Source of the DNA: Membranipora membranacea
Taxonomy: Eukaryota; Bryozoa; Gymnolaemata; Cheilostomatida; Membraniporidae
Length of the DNA: 64,000 bases
Direction: 5' to 3'
Assembly (NCBI GenBank): GCA_914767715.1
Contig: OU612066.1
Coordinates: 36,926,283-36,990,282 of the forward strand
A model generated the notes under the pieces. The model worked only from the letters and a program-made list of their open reading frames with translations, ran no database searches and was not told the DNA's origin. The stretch's first letter is position 1. Each line of letters begins with the position of its first letter. The translations under genes were made by a program, and so were the position numbers. Below, piece after piece: positions 32,701 to 43,984 of this stretch.

Positions 32701-35700
32701 CAATATGAGAGGCATCCATATTTTTGTCTTAGATGATTGGTGAAAGAATTGCGAGGTCTGGATTTTCTATCAGCTCTCCTGACAACTCCCTCAAAGAAAC
32801 TCTTACATACAGGGCATTGAACTCTGCGCTTGAGTTTTATAAAACAGAGCTCGGAAAGGTAAGAACTAACTTTGGAGTCTCACATACAACTCTGCGGATT
32901 TACGGGGTCAATAAGTAAATACAAGGGTGTTGAAAACCAATGTAAAAATATCAGTTCATCGAACCCTGAACAAGCAAAGTATTGTCAAGTTCGCGCAGGC
33001 AAAATTTTTTTATTCTAGTTCTAGTTGAAACTCCTTGTGCTTCCTGAGCCATTTTTTATCATTTTCAAACGTCACAATACAATGTTGATGCTGCTCCTCT
33101 TACCTCCATATCGATGTTTGGCTTATTAAGTTGGTAAGGTCTACCATTGAATGATTCTTTATATATATTTTTAAGGAAATCACCACCGACTTCAAAAATA
33201 GTGAACCTTGTTACGCTGACGTAGAAGCTAGGTTGAGACGAGTGCGGGCTGGTTCTATGGATCTCTATGATAAGAAGTCAGGCTTGCAGAAGTTTGGGAA
33301 GACAGATGCTTACTTGTATGTATAGGTATTTCTTCTGGCAAACAGAAATGAGAACAAGTTTCTGCAGAAGGTTTTTGTTGGAGTTGCTGTTGCAAAACCC
33401 AAAAAAATCCAAAAATGTTTATTCCGAATCCAGTTATGGATGCAGTATAATAGGACAAATGGATGCTGTATATCAGGTTTTTCCGTATAAAACAACAATA
33501 CTGTAGAGTTGAACCCTTATCAACATCCCAAACGCTCAGGGTAGACATGCAGTTGGGGGAGGGCTCTGTATATATACCTTTATTTCACAATTTTCAACAA
33601 TTGAGCTCATTCACATAATATGAACATAAAATACCTGAATGTGTTGCATATTCCTATTTTTGGAGCTTTTGTCCAAAACCTGCACCTCTGATCCATGGTT
33701 ACCCTTTTTTCAACAGGCGGTTCTTAGATATACTCGATCAACAATTCAAGGCATCAGAGCAAGTTGTTGTTGAAGAGGTTAAGGCAATCAACATGTTCAG
33801 TCAGCTTGAAAGGAGCAGGAAAAAAGCACAGGATTATTATGAAAATGTGAACAAGCGTGCTGCGGAGAAACAAAGAGAGCTTGATGAAATCAAGAAAGAG
33901 CAACTGAGAGACAAACAGAAAGCTTTTCAGGGTAGAAAAGAGTCTCAAAAGAGCAATGCTCAGTTCTACAAGCAACTAAGGTAAACATAACATTTCTTAA
34001 GTAACCTAATGGATTTAATCTGGAACATTGCAGCCAAAATGCTGGAGCACTTGTAACATGTCAAATGTTTGATATAACTGCCTCTTTTGTTCACAATGAC
34101 AGCTTTTCAAAAAACAGTACCTAGTTGCAATATCCAAAGGTGAAAGAATAGATAAAATTGATTTTCTCTCACAATGGTGCGACGATTTCTTCACTGTTTG
34201 GGCTTTTGCGAAGAACTGCCTGGGAATGTAAGTCTTTGTAGAAATATCAATCTCTGATGGCTGAATTTCGTAATGGAATAAAATTAGGGTACTATTTGGC
34301 CAGTTCAATTTCAAGTTTTACAATATATTCAAAGGTTTGAGTAGATTCGAAACGAATCCAATTGTATAAAACAAAAATTTTAAGGTCTTGATGAGGAAGG
34401 GCGTAAAAAGTCAGACAATGAGATTATGAGAAATGTGCAAATGCGTATTGAGCTCCAAAACCTGAAAATTTCCAGTAATTTTTATTTCATTTGCCATTTT
34501 AATATACTGATATTTATATAATATATATATATATATATAATTATATGTATTTATTTAAATGATGCTTGGAATAGCCTGGGTTGAAAAAAATGTTTGGTCT
34601 TGGGGGTGGGGCCGTAACTCTGGCACAGTATGAGAGTCAAATGTGACAGTATCACCTGCAAGAAACTCAAGTGTCGCCTCTCTCCCTCCATAACAAAGCT
34701 AGGCAAGTCAGGTTTATCTGAGTGCATACTGAAATTTTTTTTCAGCCTAACATCTTGTGAATATATTGATCCAAATGGTCCAAATGTTTGTTTGGCTATA
34801 TTAACTAAAAATGAATCTCTATTTTTAGTGCTTCAGGTAATCAAGGAGATACCGAATCAGCGAAAAGTAGCTCTTCATGTAAGGGTGACCAGACTGAGAA
34901 ACCTGAGAGAAACGTTGATGCTGCAGCATCTAGTGTACCAAACATAACCAGGGCCACACAAGGTCCACCAGTGTAAGTAGATCTGTTAGAGCAAGATAGT
35001 TGTGCCCTTCATTGGCTCAAATATGAGCTAGGAAAACAGAAAATCACAGTTAAATTTCATGCAGCTGAAGCTGTTTGCCACAGTCTATTGAAGTGACATA
35101 TCAGTTAAACCTTTCATTTATCAATCTGCTAGCCATTGCAACTCAGATATAGTGGTAAGTGGTCATTTCGGGGATGTGCATCGCCCATGTCACGCCAACT
35201 CCCGCCCACCCACTGAATCGCCCTGGTCAGTCCTGACTTGTCATCCTTCAAAATCATGAGAGTGCTGGCTCACTTTCGCACAGGCAATGCCCATCAAGGC
35301 TCAAGCTGTCCTCTTGTTGTTAACTTTTACATCATTAGCAACCGGATTTCTCTCAACAGTGTTATGTTGTCTGCAATAGCTGTTTATAAATATTTACAAA
35401 ATTGTTAATTTATTTAATATTTTTTACTTAAACTATTATCAAACTATATTTTCTTACACGCAATAATTTAAAAAAAATAGTTTCATGATATAATTCTAAC
35501 GGAATATTTTAAAATAATATTGTATTTCAGATGTAGCACCTCCAATAAATTGATTAGTACAACTGATGACAGATGAGGCTGTAGCCAAGTCAAAGCACTG
35601 CTATCAGTGATATTGAACCAGTAAATATTCCATGTGTATTTGCAATGGGAATTTATTGATTTAAAGTTTGAAATTCTTTTGCAAAATCATTTTAGGACGA

Positions 35701-38700
35701 TCACTGCATACGCGTGGGCTAATGAAAATAAGACCGGGTATGTGTGAAAAATGCTATGGTCTTATATATGGAGCAACTGAAAAAGTCTGACAGGCAATTT
35801 TCAACCTATAGTCACCAATACCGAAAGGCAGAAGCATACCATCATTTTGAGGGGTCTGGTTAAACAATTGAAAGAACCTGAAGCAGGCCTATTGAGGTGA
35901 CAAGTCGACATAGTTTGAATGTAAAGCAATGGGGTTATCTAGCCAGTAGATTTGCACGGAGTTATATGAACTCTCAAAATGTAGGGGTATCTTCTTCACC
36001 AGCCATCTGCCATTAGTGATGACAGCTGAGATCAAACACCTTTATTAATAGTCAGCTAGATTTTACAGGCACCTGATTGGTAAGGGTCAACTTGAGTCAT
36101 CACTAGTGTTGTATTCAGGAGTCAACGGTCGGTTTCTGTGGTCAGGTCATGTTAGGGTCAAGTCGGGTCAGAGGTCTACGTCCTTATAGGTCTCTACTAC
36201 TAGAGTGATGGTCAAAATACTGCTTGCACCTGGACTCGAACCTGAGACCTAGTGCACTACAGTCAACGATCTTAACCACTATGCTATGGATTTTAGGTGA
36301 TCACAAATGAAATAGAGACTATACAATAATAAAACATTAGCTATTAGTCATGCTTTTGCTGTGATTATTGAGAACGGCTTACAACACTACATAAAGCTTT
36401 CTTCAGACATCTATAATTCGCTAGATACTTGACAGAATTTGATGAAACTTGGTCTCAACCACTGAATTAGATTCTTCTCTTAGAATGGAAATAGTATCAT
36501 AGCGTTATACGGTTAGGATACTAAACACAGGAACCCATCTGACTGTTATCTGATTGGCTGTCCCTAGTAGCATGAATAATTAGCCTGAGAAATTGTCTTG
36601 TTTACAAAATTGCAAACAGTAATTATACCCCAACAGTGTCAATGATTAGGGCATTTCTAGATTGCTACTAGGGACTGGCTATTTTTGCAAGCCCTTTGTT
36701 TTGCAAAAGAAAGCTAATGATGCTATTCCAGATATGGAATTCAATGGTCTCAACATAGTTCATCATGTCTAGATGATATATTACAAACTGAGTCAAACTT
36801 AACATGTACTATTAGCTAATTGCACTAGTGATTAGTGGATGAATATCCATCATTCTTTTAAATTGTGATATCTGAAGACAGTGTAGGAGTAGGACATCGA
36901 CTTATGAAATCATGTAATGTAAATCCATTTCACGCGCTCTTTTCGACTCGACACGTACCCGAATTAAGGGTTATTTCAGTGGCTCGGCTCATTGTCATTT
37001 TTGCTGGCTCAATACAACACTAGTCATCACTTATGGTGGATGGCTGGGGAAGAAAATACTCCCTACATTTTGAGAGTTCATATAGCTCCATGCAAAGCTA
37101 CTGGCTAGATGTTTTGATGCCACAACTCTCTAGTTAAATTTGTGACTGGTGGCTCTGTTGAGCAAAGCCCAGCTGTGGGAGCAGTGGTTTAAGTTCATTA
37201 TCTTACACCATTTTATACGCAATGATTAAAGTTACATCTGGTCAGATTTAGATCAAAGCATGATTTGAAAATTTCAGCGTCGCCATAATACGGCTGATTA
37301 GAAAGTATCAAATCATGCTTCATATTCTTTCTTAGGAAAATACAACCCCTAATTTCCACTGAATACCTGAATCAATGTAAAATATGGGTTGAGCCTAGAA
37401 CATTTAGGACAAATTCACTTTCTGCTTGTATGTAAGAAAGCAAGTTTCGAAGCATAACTTGATACATATAATGAGTTCAGGTTTAGGTTGCAGTCACAAA
37501 ATACCATCATGAGTGGATGGAAAAAAAAAATTTTTCCGATGAATGAATGCAAAATTTAACTTCATATTATTTTTGTCAAAAGTTTCAATGCTAAATATCG
37601 CACCCTTTATTTTAGACCACCCAAGAAAACTCTGAACAAAGGTTTGAGCGCAGCTACGCTATCAACTGGTACAAATTTCAACGCCCAGGAGCAAAAGAAA
37701 GGAGAAGGAATGTTTGTAAGGTTGGTTCAGCAGTCTGTAGTCTGTATCGTAAGAATCCAGCCATACAAAAGTATGATTATGCTTACATGACCTCAAAACA
37801 GATAACTGCGAGAAATTGTTCTATTATACACACATAATTTTTTATATTTATCACTATTTGGAAAAGTCTCATAATCAGAAAAGAAATATGGAAAGATCAT
37901 TTCTCTTGTTTTTCAAGGGAAATGGATGAGGAGCATTTAAAAAGTAGAGATGCAGGGATGCAGAAGCTACCAGGAAAGTCCCAGGCTTCTCAAGGCCCTC
38001 CGATGTGAGTAGCTTCAGGGATTGATTGGGACAGTTAGGTGATTAGTTTTGTGTGTTTGATAAACCTGATAATAACATGTGCATGTGTGAAAACAATTCT
38101 GAGCACACAGTTGCATCAATATTGTGTCAATATGTGATTCAATCCGATTTAAATGAATGTTTTATGATCTTTTTATTTATTTCGAGAGCACCAAAGAGAG
38201 TTTCGAGTAAGACCTTAAGCGCCACCATACCAGTAGTTGGAAGCTTAGATACAAAGGAGAAGAAAGGAGGAAGCAGAGAAGAGATGAGGTAGGTTATTCA
38301 GTTTGTATCCCACTTCAGTGCTGGCAGTATGGAGCCTTCTAGGAAGTATGAAAATGTCACTGTGACAGCTACAATTTTTTTCAGGCAAACAATTGTTTTG
38401 AAGTAAATGATTGAATGCTACCTGGTATCATTTGTATTTACAGTGCAACACCTAACCAGAGGAGAGGTAGTTCTTCGCTAATCAGCCATCCATATAAAGC
38501 CGTGCAGAGTGATGACAAGAAAATTGTAGAATTAGCAAAACCGTCCTTGCCAGCAAAACCCCGGACTGTATATGGACCTTCAGTGTGAGTAGTTTTGGTC
38601 ACTCTGGCATGATGCATTTAAACATCAAACTCACTCACTCAGGTTTTTATCAGCTTCCCAGTCCAGGGATTTGTCCATGCTGAAAGGTATTAATTTGTCT

Positions 38701-40667
38701 TGAATGAGGTGTGATTCTGGAATACATTTATTTATATATTCACAAAACAGCATCACTAAATTTATCTAAAATCTAATACCTTGATAACAAGAAAAAGCTT
38801 AGAACCGGGGAGATGGAGCCACATTTTTATGGCAATAAAAAGCAAGCATGAAACAAGATCTAAAGTGATTTTACACTTGTTAGATCGAATGACAAGTAGG
38901 GAGTATTCTGTTTTTCTCCTCTATAGACTTTCTTATAAGAAAAAATTACACTGGACTTTGTCAACTACAACTTTCAATTTTCATATCATTGAAAAGCCTT
39001 GACTTCCCGATATTTAGAACAAATCTGTTTATCTGTTTCCACCTGAGGCATAGGAAAAACCCAAACCCCCTAAGGACTGTCTTGGGTAAATTTTTACCCC
39101 AGAATATTTGAGGGTTGTGTAGATCTTGGAAAATAATATCCACTGACTAAAAATAAAAATAGGGCAAAAATAAGCTCAACTCATACCCTGTAAAACCTTG
39201 CAACAATAAGTTATTGGCTATTTTCCAGCCCTTGCAGGCTTAAATTTTGTAGAAGTTATTGAACTTTTAGGGCCTCGAGTCTATAAGGGTGGCTTGTGTG
39301 GCTTGCGTGGTTTGATAGAGTACATATTGTACAAAGATTCGATTGAATAGATATTCCCTAAATTTATCCTTTTTTTGGTCTGATTTGCTCTTACCACCTA
39401 ATAAAAAGAAAGGTTGGATTTTAACTCCAGAACAGTTAGCTTAACGTAAAATGCTTTCTACCAAAGATTCTTTACTTTTCAACCCGGATTGAAACATGTT
39501 TCATGCATTTTGCTGGTCTGAAGTCTTCTGAAATATTCAATACAACCCTGGTTTCTGTAAGCTCACCTACATTTTTAATCTCCATTTATATTCTCATCAC
39601 TAATATCTTTTACAGAGCTCCCAAGAAAGTCTTTGGCGCTACCAATATTCCAATTCAGAATAGCGTTGTCACACAGGAACTGGAGAGTGGGAAAGAAAAT
39701 ACTGGAGGGTAAGTAAAATGAACAGAAAGACTCATGTGTTTCAAATTAGAGTCGTGTGAACACATAATGAAAAGGCTGATAGGTTTGAACAAGCTCATTA
39801 TATTCAAGCACTGGGGAATGTGCTGATTATCGTACAAATGCAGATTTACAGATCTTAGTAATGAAAAGCAAGCTTTACATTTAACCCCATGATCCTTTTT
39901 TGGAAAGTTGTATTTCGCAGTGCACTTGCTGATCACTAAAGTCACTGATGTCGAATTGAGCCGCAAATGATGTCAATGAAACGCAAAAGTAAATGCGTGG
40001 GCCTTCCCACTAGTCTCAAACCACCAACTCAATATCCTTCGTAGTTCAACCTTGCTTCTGACTTTTGTTATCCTTCGAAGTAAACGTACTATCAACTATA
40101 ATAATCATCTCAGACCTTAAACCATGATGGCTGGCGGCTGAATGTTGTCATATATTCGAATTTATTGTTAGATCAATTATCTTGTTGAATTCATTGAGCT
40201 TGAGGTTTTGAAACTGGTTAAATATTTTAAACTGTTGTTACAGGCAGGCTCTCCCCAAACCTCCTCCGAAACCAAAACGCATATTGGTCAAATCTAATGA
40301 AGAAAATGATGCTGGTGCAAAAAGAAAGGCTCTTGAAGAAAGGCGACTGAAACTTGAAACTGAAATGAACATAGAAAAGGTTGAAGCTGAAAGGATATAT
40401 GAAGGATACATAAAAGATGTGAGGAAGGCAGAGGCAAATGCTGTAGAGCAGCAGAAAATCGTCCAGGTTAAGGCTAACGAAGAAGAGAAGCTTCGTCAGT
40501 CTAACCCATTTCTTAGAGGGCTTAGGAAAGTTGGGCTTGGGATAGCTGGTGTAGCAGCAGGTGTTTTGGGTGTTGTTCTTGCTCCAATTTGGGTACCTCC
40601 TCTAGCTGTCTATGCCTTGGTTAAAGGAAATCAATCAGACAAGGACACTGAAAAATCCTCGGATTAA
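20658..40667 (+). CDS. atlastin/GBP-like membrane GTPase, 17 exons
   Basis: Large dynamin-superfamily GTPase of the atlastin/GBP type. Atlastins fuse ER membranes by GTP-driven dimerisation. Exons: 20658-20699, 20848-21078, 22078-22212, 22458-22616, 23197-23343, 23631-23799, 32398-32516, 32733-32858, 33176-33315, 33717-33980, 34829-34972, 37616-37720, 37918-38004, 38187-38288, 38444-38584, 39616-39708, 40244-40667. All have GT/AG borders and matching phases. The sum is 2628 nt (876 codons with stop). Layout: GTPase domain (about residues 30-295), helical bundle and coiled coil (295-515), proline/lysine linker (515-740), charged coil and hydrophobic hairpin (740-860), short acidic tail. Oddities: in-frame TGA 22506-22508 in exon 4, and R-N instead of R-D at G4. 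These raise the question of a recent pseudogene or a divergent paralogue. The ATG at 20658 is the only good start in phase. Confidence 0.85.
21079..22077 (+). other. GTPase intron 2
   Basis: No gene. A GC-richer patch at 21380-21540 looks like an old repeat but was not recognised. Confidence 0.4.
22617..23196 (+). other. GTPase intron 4
   Basis: No feature seen beyond the splice signals. Confidence 0.4.
23985..24265. repeat. ~113-bp tandem repeat, 2.5 copies, in GTPase intron 6
   Basis: Units begin near 23988, 24100 and 24213 and share CACTAAGCTTTCCTG and CAGCACGAGAGGAACCGC. The middle copy is the most diverged. Confidence 0.7.
24330..24767 (-). mobile_element. LINE endonuclease fragment in GTPase intron 6
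   Basis: Minus-strand frame of 109 codons with the APE-endonuclease pattern YYTIYRRDRNSVSGVLIAVH, then a TAG, after which the same frame continues with IIVRACYHPN. No reverse transcriptase follows. An isolated, decayed N-terminal part. Confidence 0.7.
24768..27818. other. GTPase intron 6, unassigned part
   Basis: No gene is supported. Frames at 25854-26117 (plus) and 26083-26418 (minus) have no recognisable motif. Two GGGG/CCGG-containing patches near 25600 and 26350-26450 may be ends of an unrecognised element. A short AT repeat lies at about 27490. Confidence 0.35.
28160..28790. repeat. degenerate ~150-bp tandem units
   Basis: Four or five units, each containing CCCAGTTGTAGCAATCATGT, a GC-rich CGGCAGCGCGGCAGCATA and AAGTGAAATGTTA. 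A further diverged copy lies at about 28965-29030. Spacing between GCGGCAGCATA cores is about 130-270 bp. Confidence 0.75.
29127..29300. repeat. left subterminal AAGTC array
   Basis: About 16 copies of AAGTC, often as runs of AAGTCAAGTCAAGTC, just inside the left terminus of the hAT element. Repeated short motifs next to the ends are the usual transposase-binding sites in hAT elements. Confidence 0.85.
29773..29870. repeat. 14-bp tandem repeat GAGTTGGGGTTTCA
   Basis: About six to seven near-perfect copies in the middle of the hAT element. It has a telomere-like look (GGGGTTT) but the period is 14 bp and it is internal. Confidence 0.95.
29935..30125. repeat. right subterminal AAGTC/GACTT array
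   Basis: AAGTC repeats in plus orientation, switching to GACTT near 30083 for the last 50 bp, so the outermost repeats mirror those at the left end while the inner ones do not. Confidence 0.85.
30727..32397. other. end of GTPase intron 6, no gene seen
   Basis: Spacer between the foldback element and exon 7. A GC-rich patch at 30860-30900 and a run of AGGCCG words at 31390-31455 are the only local features. Confidence 0.35.
32398..33980 (+). CDS. GTPase gene exons 7-10: helical bundle and coiled coil
   Basis: Exons 7-9 continue from exon 6 in phase 1 across an 8.6-kb intron and read as amphipathic helices (ALNSALEFYKTELGK fits the three-helix middle domain of atlastin/GBP). Exon 10 (88 residues) is a long charged coil (KAQDYYENVNKRAAEKQREL and onward) with no helix breakers. 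An additional small exon inside intron 6 cannot be excluded but is not required by phase. Confidence 0.8.
33981..34828 (+). other. GTPase intron 10
   Basis: No gene. Contains a short (AT)n tract at about 34517-34540. Confidence 0.4.
34829..39708 (+). CDS. GTPase gene exons 11-16: triplicated exon-pair linker
   Basis: Six exons, all phase 2 at both ends. Odd exons (11, 13, 15) end in a glycine-proline motif at the splice site (TQGPPV, SQGPPI, YGPSV). Even exons (12, 14, 16) begin with P-K-(K/R) (PPKKTL, APKRVS, APKKVF) and contain a GATN/SATI-type motif. The linker is S/T/P/K-rich and probably disordered. The pattern is three tandem copies of one exon pair; skipping any pair would keep the frame. 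Confidence 0.8.
36217..36300 (-). mobile_element. tRNA-like (SINE head) segment
   Basis: On the minus strand an A box (TAGCATAGTGGTTAAGA) and a perfect B-box word (GGTTCGAGTCC) lie about 30 bp apart, as in tRNA-derived SINEs. A functional tRNA is unlikely because the acceptor arms do not pair well. Confidence 0.5.
36460..36746. mobile_element. 287-bp MITE, copy 1, 8-bp target duplication
   Basis: Flanked by GTCTCAAC (36452-36459 and 36747-36754). The ends are CACTGAATT and the complement of CATTGAATT. The same element occurs inverted at 62834-63117 with a different 8-bp duplication. Nested inside the hAT element at 36104-37022, so it is the youngest layer here. Confidence 0.95.
37121..37615 (+). 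other. rest of GTPase intron 11
   Basis: No feature seen. Confidence 0.4.
38585..39615 (+). other. GTPase intron 15
   Basis: No gene or repeat recognised. Confidence 0.4.
40244..40667 (+). CDS. GTPase gene exon 17: charged coil and membrane hairpin
   Basis: Starts after TTGTTACAG with a proline cluster (LPKPPPKPKR), then about 70 residues of K/E-rich helix, then a hydrophobic stretch GLGIAGVAAGVLGVVLAPIW followed by VPPLAVYALV. The central prolines suggest a re-entrant hairpin as in atlastins, leaving both ends cytosolic. Ends KSSD and TAA. A possible polyadenylation signal is AATAAA at 41274-41279. Confidence 0.85.
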
Positions 40668-41800
40668 TTAACCTATAATGCATCAGAGTGATTCCACAAT
40701 GTTTGATAATTTACATACTGACAGTAACTAAATCACGATGCTATCTTAATAATTTTATACCGGACACTAGGACATCAGTATCAAATTTTTACTGTTAGAC
40801 TGAGTAATGTATGAAGAATTTACTCAGGATTCAGAAATTTAGAATCAAATCCAACACTCAATAGTATTGCCCGGGCCTTGCCTGCATGAAATGAAATGGT
40901 TAACAAATCATAATATTTATTGTCCTGGTTAATAATCCTTCTGCTTTCTTCATGGCTATACCAACTAATATCCTGTACTTGCCTGTCATATGTTAGTGTG
41001 ATAATGATGGAATTAATTCAATCCTGTTAATGATGCTTAATTTTTTTGGCATTGTGAAATGGTGAACTTTGGATAAGTTGCATTATCTCGCGGTGATGCT
41101 AGATGTGCCATTAATTCAGTGATAGATATAATATATTGTAGAGAGAATAATGTTTTAAGAATAATTATTATTTATTAATTTTATGATTGTCTACAACTTT
41201 TACATTTTGTATGCACCAAATTTTCCTTTTGGCTAACTCATGATCTACTCCTCTACTGTAGTGTGTAAAATGTAATAAAAAATCAAGGAATTGATTATTG
41301 AATTTATAAATGAGAATACATTCATTGAATGAAGATTACATGCCAAGAAAAATAATATATAGAATGACCAACATCTAAAAGAAAACAACTCTAAGCAGTA
41401 AAGTTTGAAAAGCAGTAACTGAACTACTAACAGAATCTACTAATGGCATGATATAAAAGAGGAACACATGCATTCCTAGATAATGAATTGGTTTTCTGTG
41501 GAATGCCTGAATGGTGTCTCAAGTTGATGGTTTATAGAATGATTGATGACTGAGTTTTTCTTTCAATTGATGAAGGTTCTCTGATTATCCATAGTAATGG
41601 TGATCATCATGATAATGATTATTATTTTTAAAACAAATGATGCTTATCCACAGGTCTACTCCAAAACCTGGGATTTTGGCAATGTTGAGTTTTTGTTGTT
41701 TTGTTGTTTGAAGGTAATTCATGGTTTAGAAAACACATCCAATTTTCATGGTCTCTGGAGTCAAAAGAAATTTGGACAGTACTTCCCTGAGTATTCTGTT
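40668..41800 (+). other. downstream of the GTPase gene
   Basis: Probable 3' untranslated region and spacer, AT-rich. AATAAA at 41274-41279 is a candidate polyadenylation signal. Confidence 0.35.
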
Positions 41801-41805
41801 TGAAA

Positions 41806-42285
41806 GACTACCTCCTAAGCTGCTCATACATACCTCATTTGATGGATTTAGTCACCTGTAGCTCTTTCAGCAAACAATTTCAGTTCAAAAATCTTTTGAA
41901 ATCATGCGCAGACGCAGATGAATTCAGAGAGAACCAGTGTTTATAAACTGATTCAGGGCCGTAGGATTTTTACAAATGAACAAGTTCTGAGGCTGTGTGC
42001 TTTAATTATTATTTGTCAGGATTTCTGATTGGTTTCAATTGAAGTACAAGACATTCCATTGGTTTATACATCGGTTGTATTTCCTTAATTATTCTGAGTA
42101 CGGAAACATCATGCAAAAACCTGAAAGTGTGTATAAACACTGGCTCTCTCTGAATTCATCTGCGTCTGCGCATGATTTCAAAAGATTTTTGAACTGAAAT
42201 TGTTTGCTGAAAGAGCTACAGGTGACTGAATCCATCAAATGAGGTATGTATGAGCAGCTGAGGAGGTAGTGCTTATCATTCAAAC
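41806..42285. mobile_element. foldback element with ~140-bp arms
   Basis: Arms at about 41812-41950 and 42120-42275 are inverted copies (ATGCGCAGACGCAGATGAATTC and its inverse; outer ends CTACCTCC...GCTGCTCATACATACC). The loop of about 170 bp has no gene. Confidence 0.8.
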
Positions 42286-43189
42286 ATTTTTGAGACACAT
42301 AATATTTGGCCTGGAAATTTTGGGCCACGCAGCGCATTGTGATCTTAACCAAATTATTTTCCCCCAAAAAGCAGCGTTATGTATAACTATAAAAATCATT
42401 CTACGTAATCATGTTTCAACAAATTTCAAAATATTCAAAATGATACCAATTTTTATGTTTTCTAAATACCGCTATCTCCTTTTGGTATTTGTGTTGGTTA
42501 AATTTCATTTCTCTTTCAAACCGAGGTTCTATTACATTGAAGTGTCGTGCTCAGTTTTACTCGATATAAATGTTGCCATTTATAAAGAAATCTCATATAA
42601 ACTGAATAAAGCTTTTTGAGCGTTTCCAGGTCTTTGATGTTTCTGGACTGTATTTAGAGCATGCTATATTAACATGGGAAGATCCCTTGAGATTATAAAA
42701 ACTAATGCGAATAAAAAGTGGATGAGACTGCTGGCCACCGGGGAAATACATTCAAAATGTTTGGCACAGCTATAAAAACCTCTAAGGGCCAACAGCTGAC
42801 TAAGGAAAAGGTGGCTGTTGACTAAAGGGGTTGTTATACACCAACTATATTATTGGTTAAGAAGGGGCTGGGCCTTATGGTATGCTGGCTCAGCTGGCGG
42901 GGACTTTGTGGGAGGGTGGCGGGTACGTTGCATCGATGGTTTGGGTTCCACTGGTTTTCTGAGCAAACCGGGGTGGTCTCATTTTTCTTAAAATCAGGTG
43001 GTTGCCACTGTAGCCTGGCTCTTATGCTGAGACTAATAAACCAAACCACTGCATTTTTTCATCATTTCAAAATGATGTTATCAATTATCAATTGGATATT
43101 GCAGCAACCTAATACAAAAAAACAATTAATTAATATCAAGAGACACAATATGCCAAAATCTATAAATTCTTCACAACCTTATCACAAAT
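42286..43189. other. no gene seen; possible LTR-like start near 42830
   Basis: An AAAGGGG purine run followed by TGTTATACACC near 42826-42842 resembles a polypurine tract and LTR start, and AATAAA occurs near 43035, but no partner LTR was found. Confidence 0.25.
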
Positions 43190-43440
43190 TTAGAACTGAA
43201 AATGAAAAACAATAAAAACAAAAGGAGCGCCAGATAGTCTGAGACTAGAGTTGAGGCAATCCTCCATGCGGCCAACGCAGGCCACCGCAGATCGAGGCCC
43301 CTCACGGAGCCGGAGTTGATATTTCATCCTAGAGGTGAGCCGCCAGAGCACTATTGAAAGCATGCAGAGGAAGATCAAGCATATCAAGAGCGTAGCAAGA
43401 TACCAGTTCCACACCAGAGTAAAATATCGATCTCCTCTCC
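43190..43440 (-). mobile_element. LINE 3'-end fragment
   Basis: Shares the motif GATAGTC-x-GA-AGACTAGAG with the 3' end of the minus-strand LINE at 55800-57085, in the same strand. On the minus strand it has a short frame with a membrane-like stretch (WYLATLLICLIFLCMLSIVL). Probably a severely 5'-truncated copy of a related LINE. Confidence 0.5.
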
Positions 43441-43984
43441 TTTTCAGTTTTAGTTTGAGGCAGTATTAAAAATTTGGATTTGTGTCTAGTATTGAAACCA
43501 TTGTAAATTTCATGAGTTTTTAATAGATTTTCATCATTCTTCAGCAGATTATTTTAAAAAAAATTAATTGATACTTGTAAAGCATAATTATTTATAGGCA
43601 TGATTTTGGACTCTACAAAATTATATGTGATCAAAGAAATTGGTGCAATTTAAAAAAATAATTCTCAGTGCCTTAATTTTGGCAAACTAGGACTTGCAGC
43701 AAAGTGGCATCGGAAGAGTGACCCCAGAATTCCAGTCCATATAAAAGGTGGGGATATATGGAAGTATAATAGACATCAAATTAATTTTTTGGCGCCGAAA
43801 ATTGCGGCCGTGTTTTGACAGTGCTCCGAATTCTCTCTCTATTTATCAAGTTTTACTAACAGCCTGGCACACTACCAACAGCCTGCTGCTGCTCAAAATC
43901 GATAGAAAAAGCTTTTGGGAGGAAAACAAAAACTGTAGGAGCTGTGAACGACTAAATATAGAGAACTAGTCAAAGCTCAATCAC

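Larger units (their letters stand above)
36104..37022. mobile_element. non-autonomous hAT element, 8-bp target duplication
   Basis: The ends are inverted, TAGTGTTGTATTCAG on the left and the complement of TAGTGTTGTATTGAG on the right. Both flanks are GTCATCAC (36096-36103 and 37023-37030), an exact 8-bp duplication typical of hAT. No transposase inside. It contains a tRNA-like segment and a second, younger MITE. Confidence 0.85.
35938..37120. mobile_element. foldback element split by an hAT insertion (GTPase intron 11)
   Basis: Inverted arms at about 35938-36030 and 37023-37120 share ATATGAACTCTCAAAATGTA and CCAGCCATC words. An hAT-type element (36104-37022) sits in the loop, flush against the right arm. 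Without it the loop would be about 80 bp. Confidence 0.7.

Noticed and set aside
42826-43060. Possible solo LTR
   Set aside because: Only a polypurine-like run and a TGTT start; no matching end, target duplication or second copy was found.
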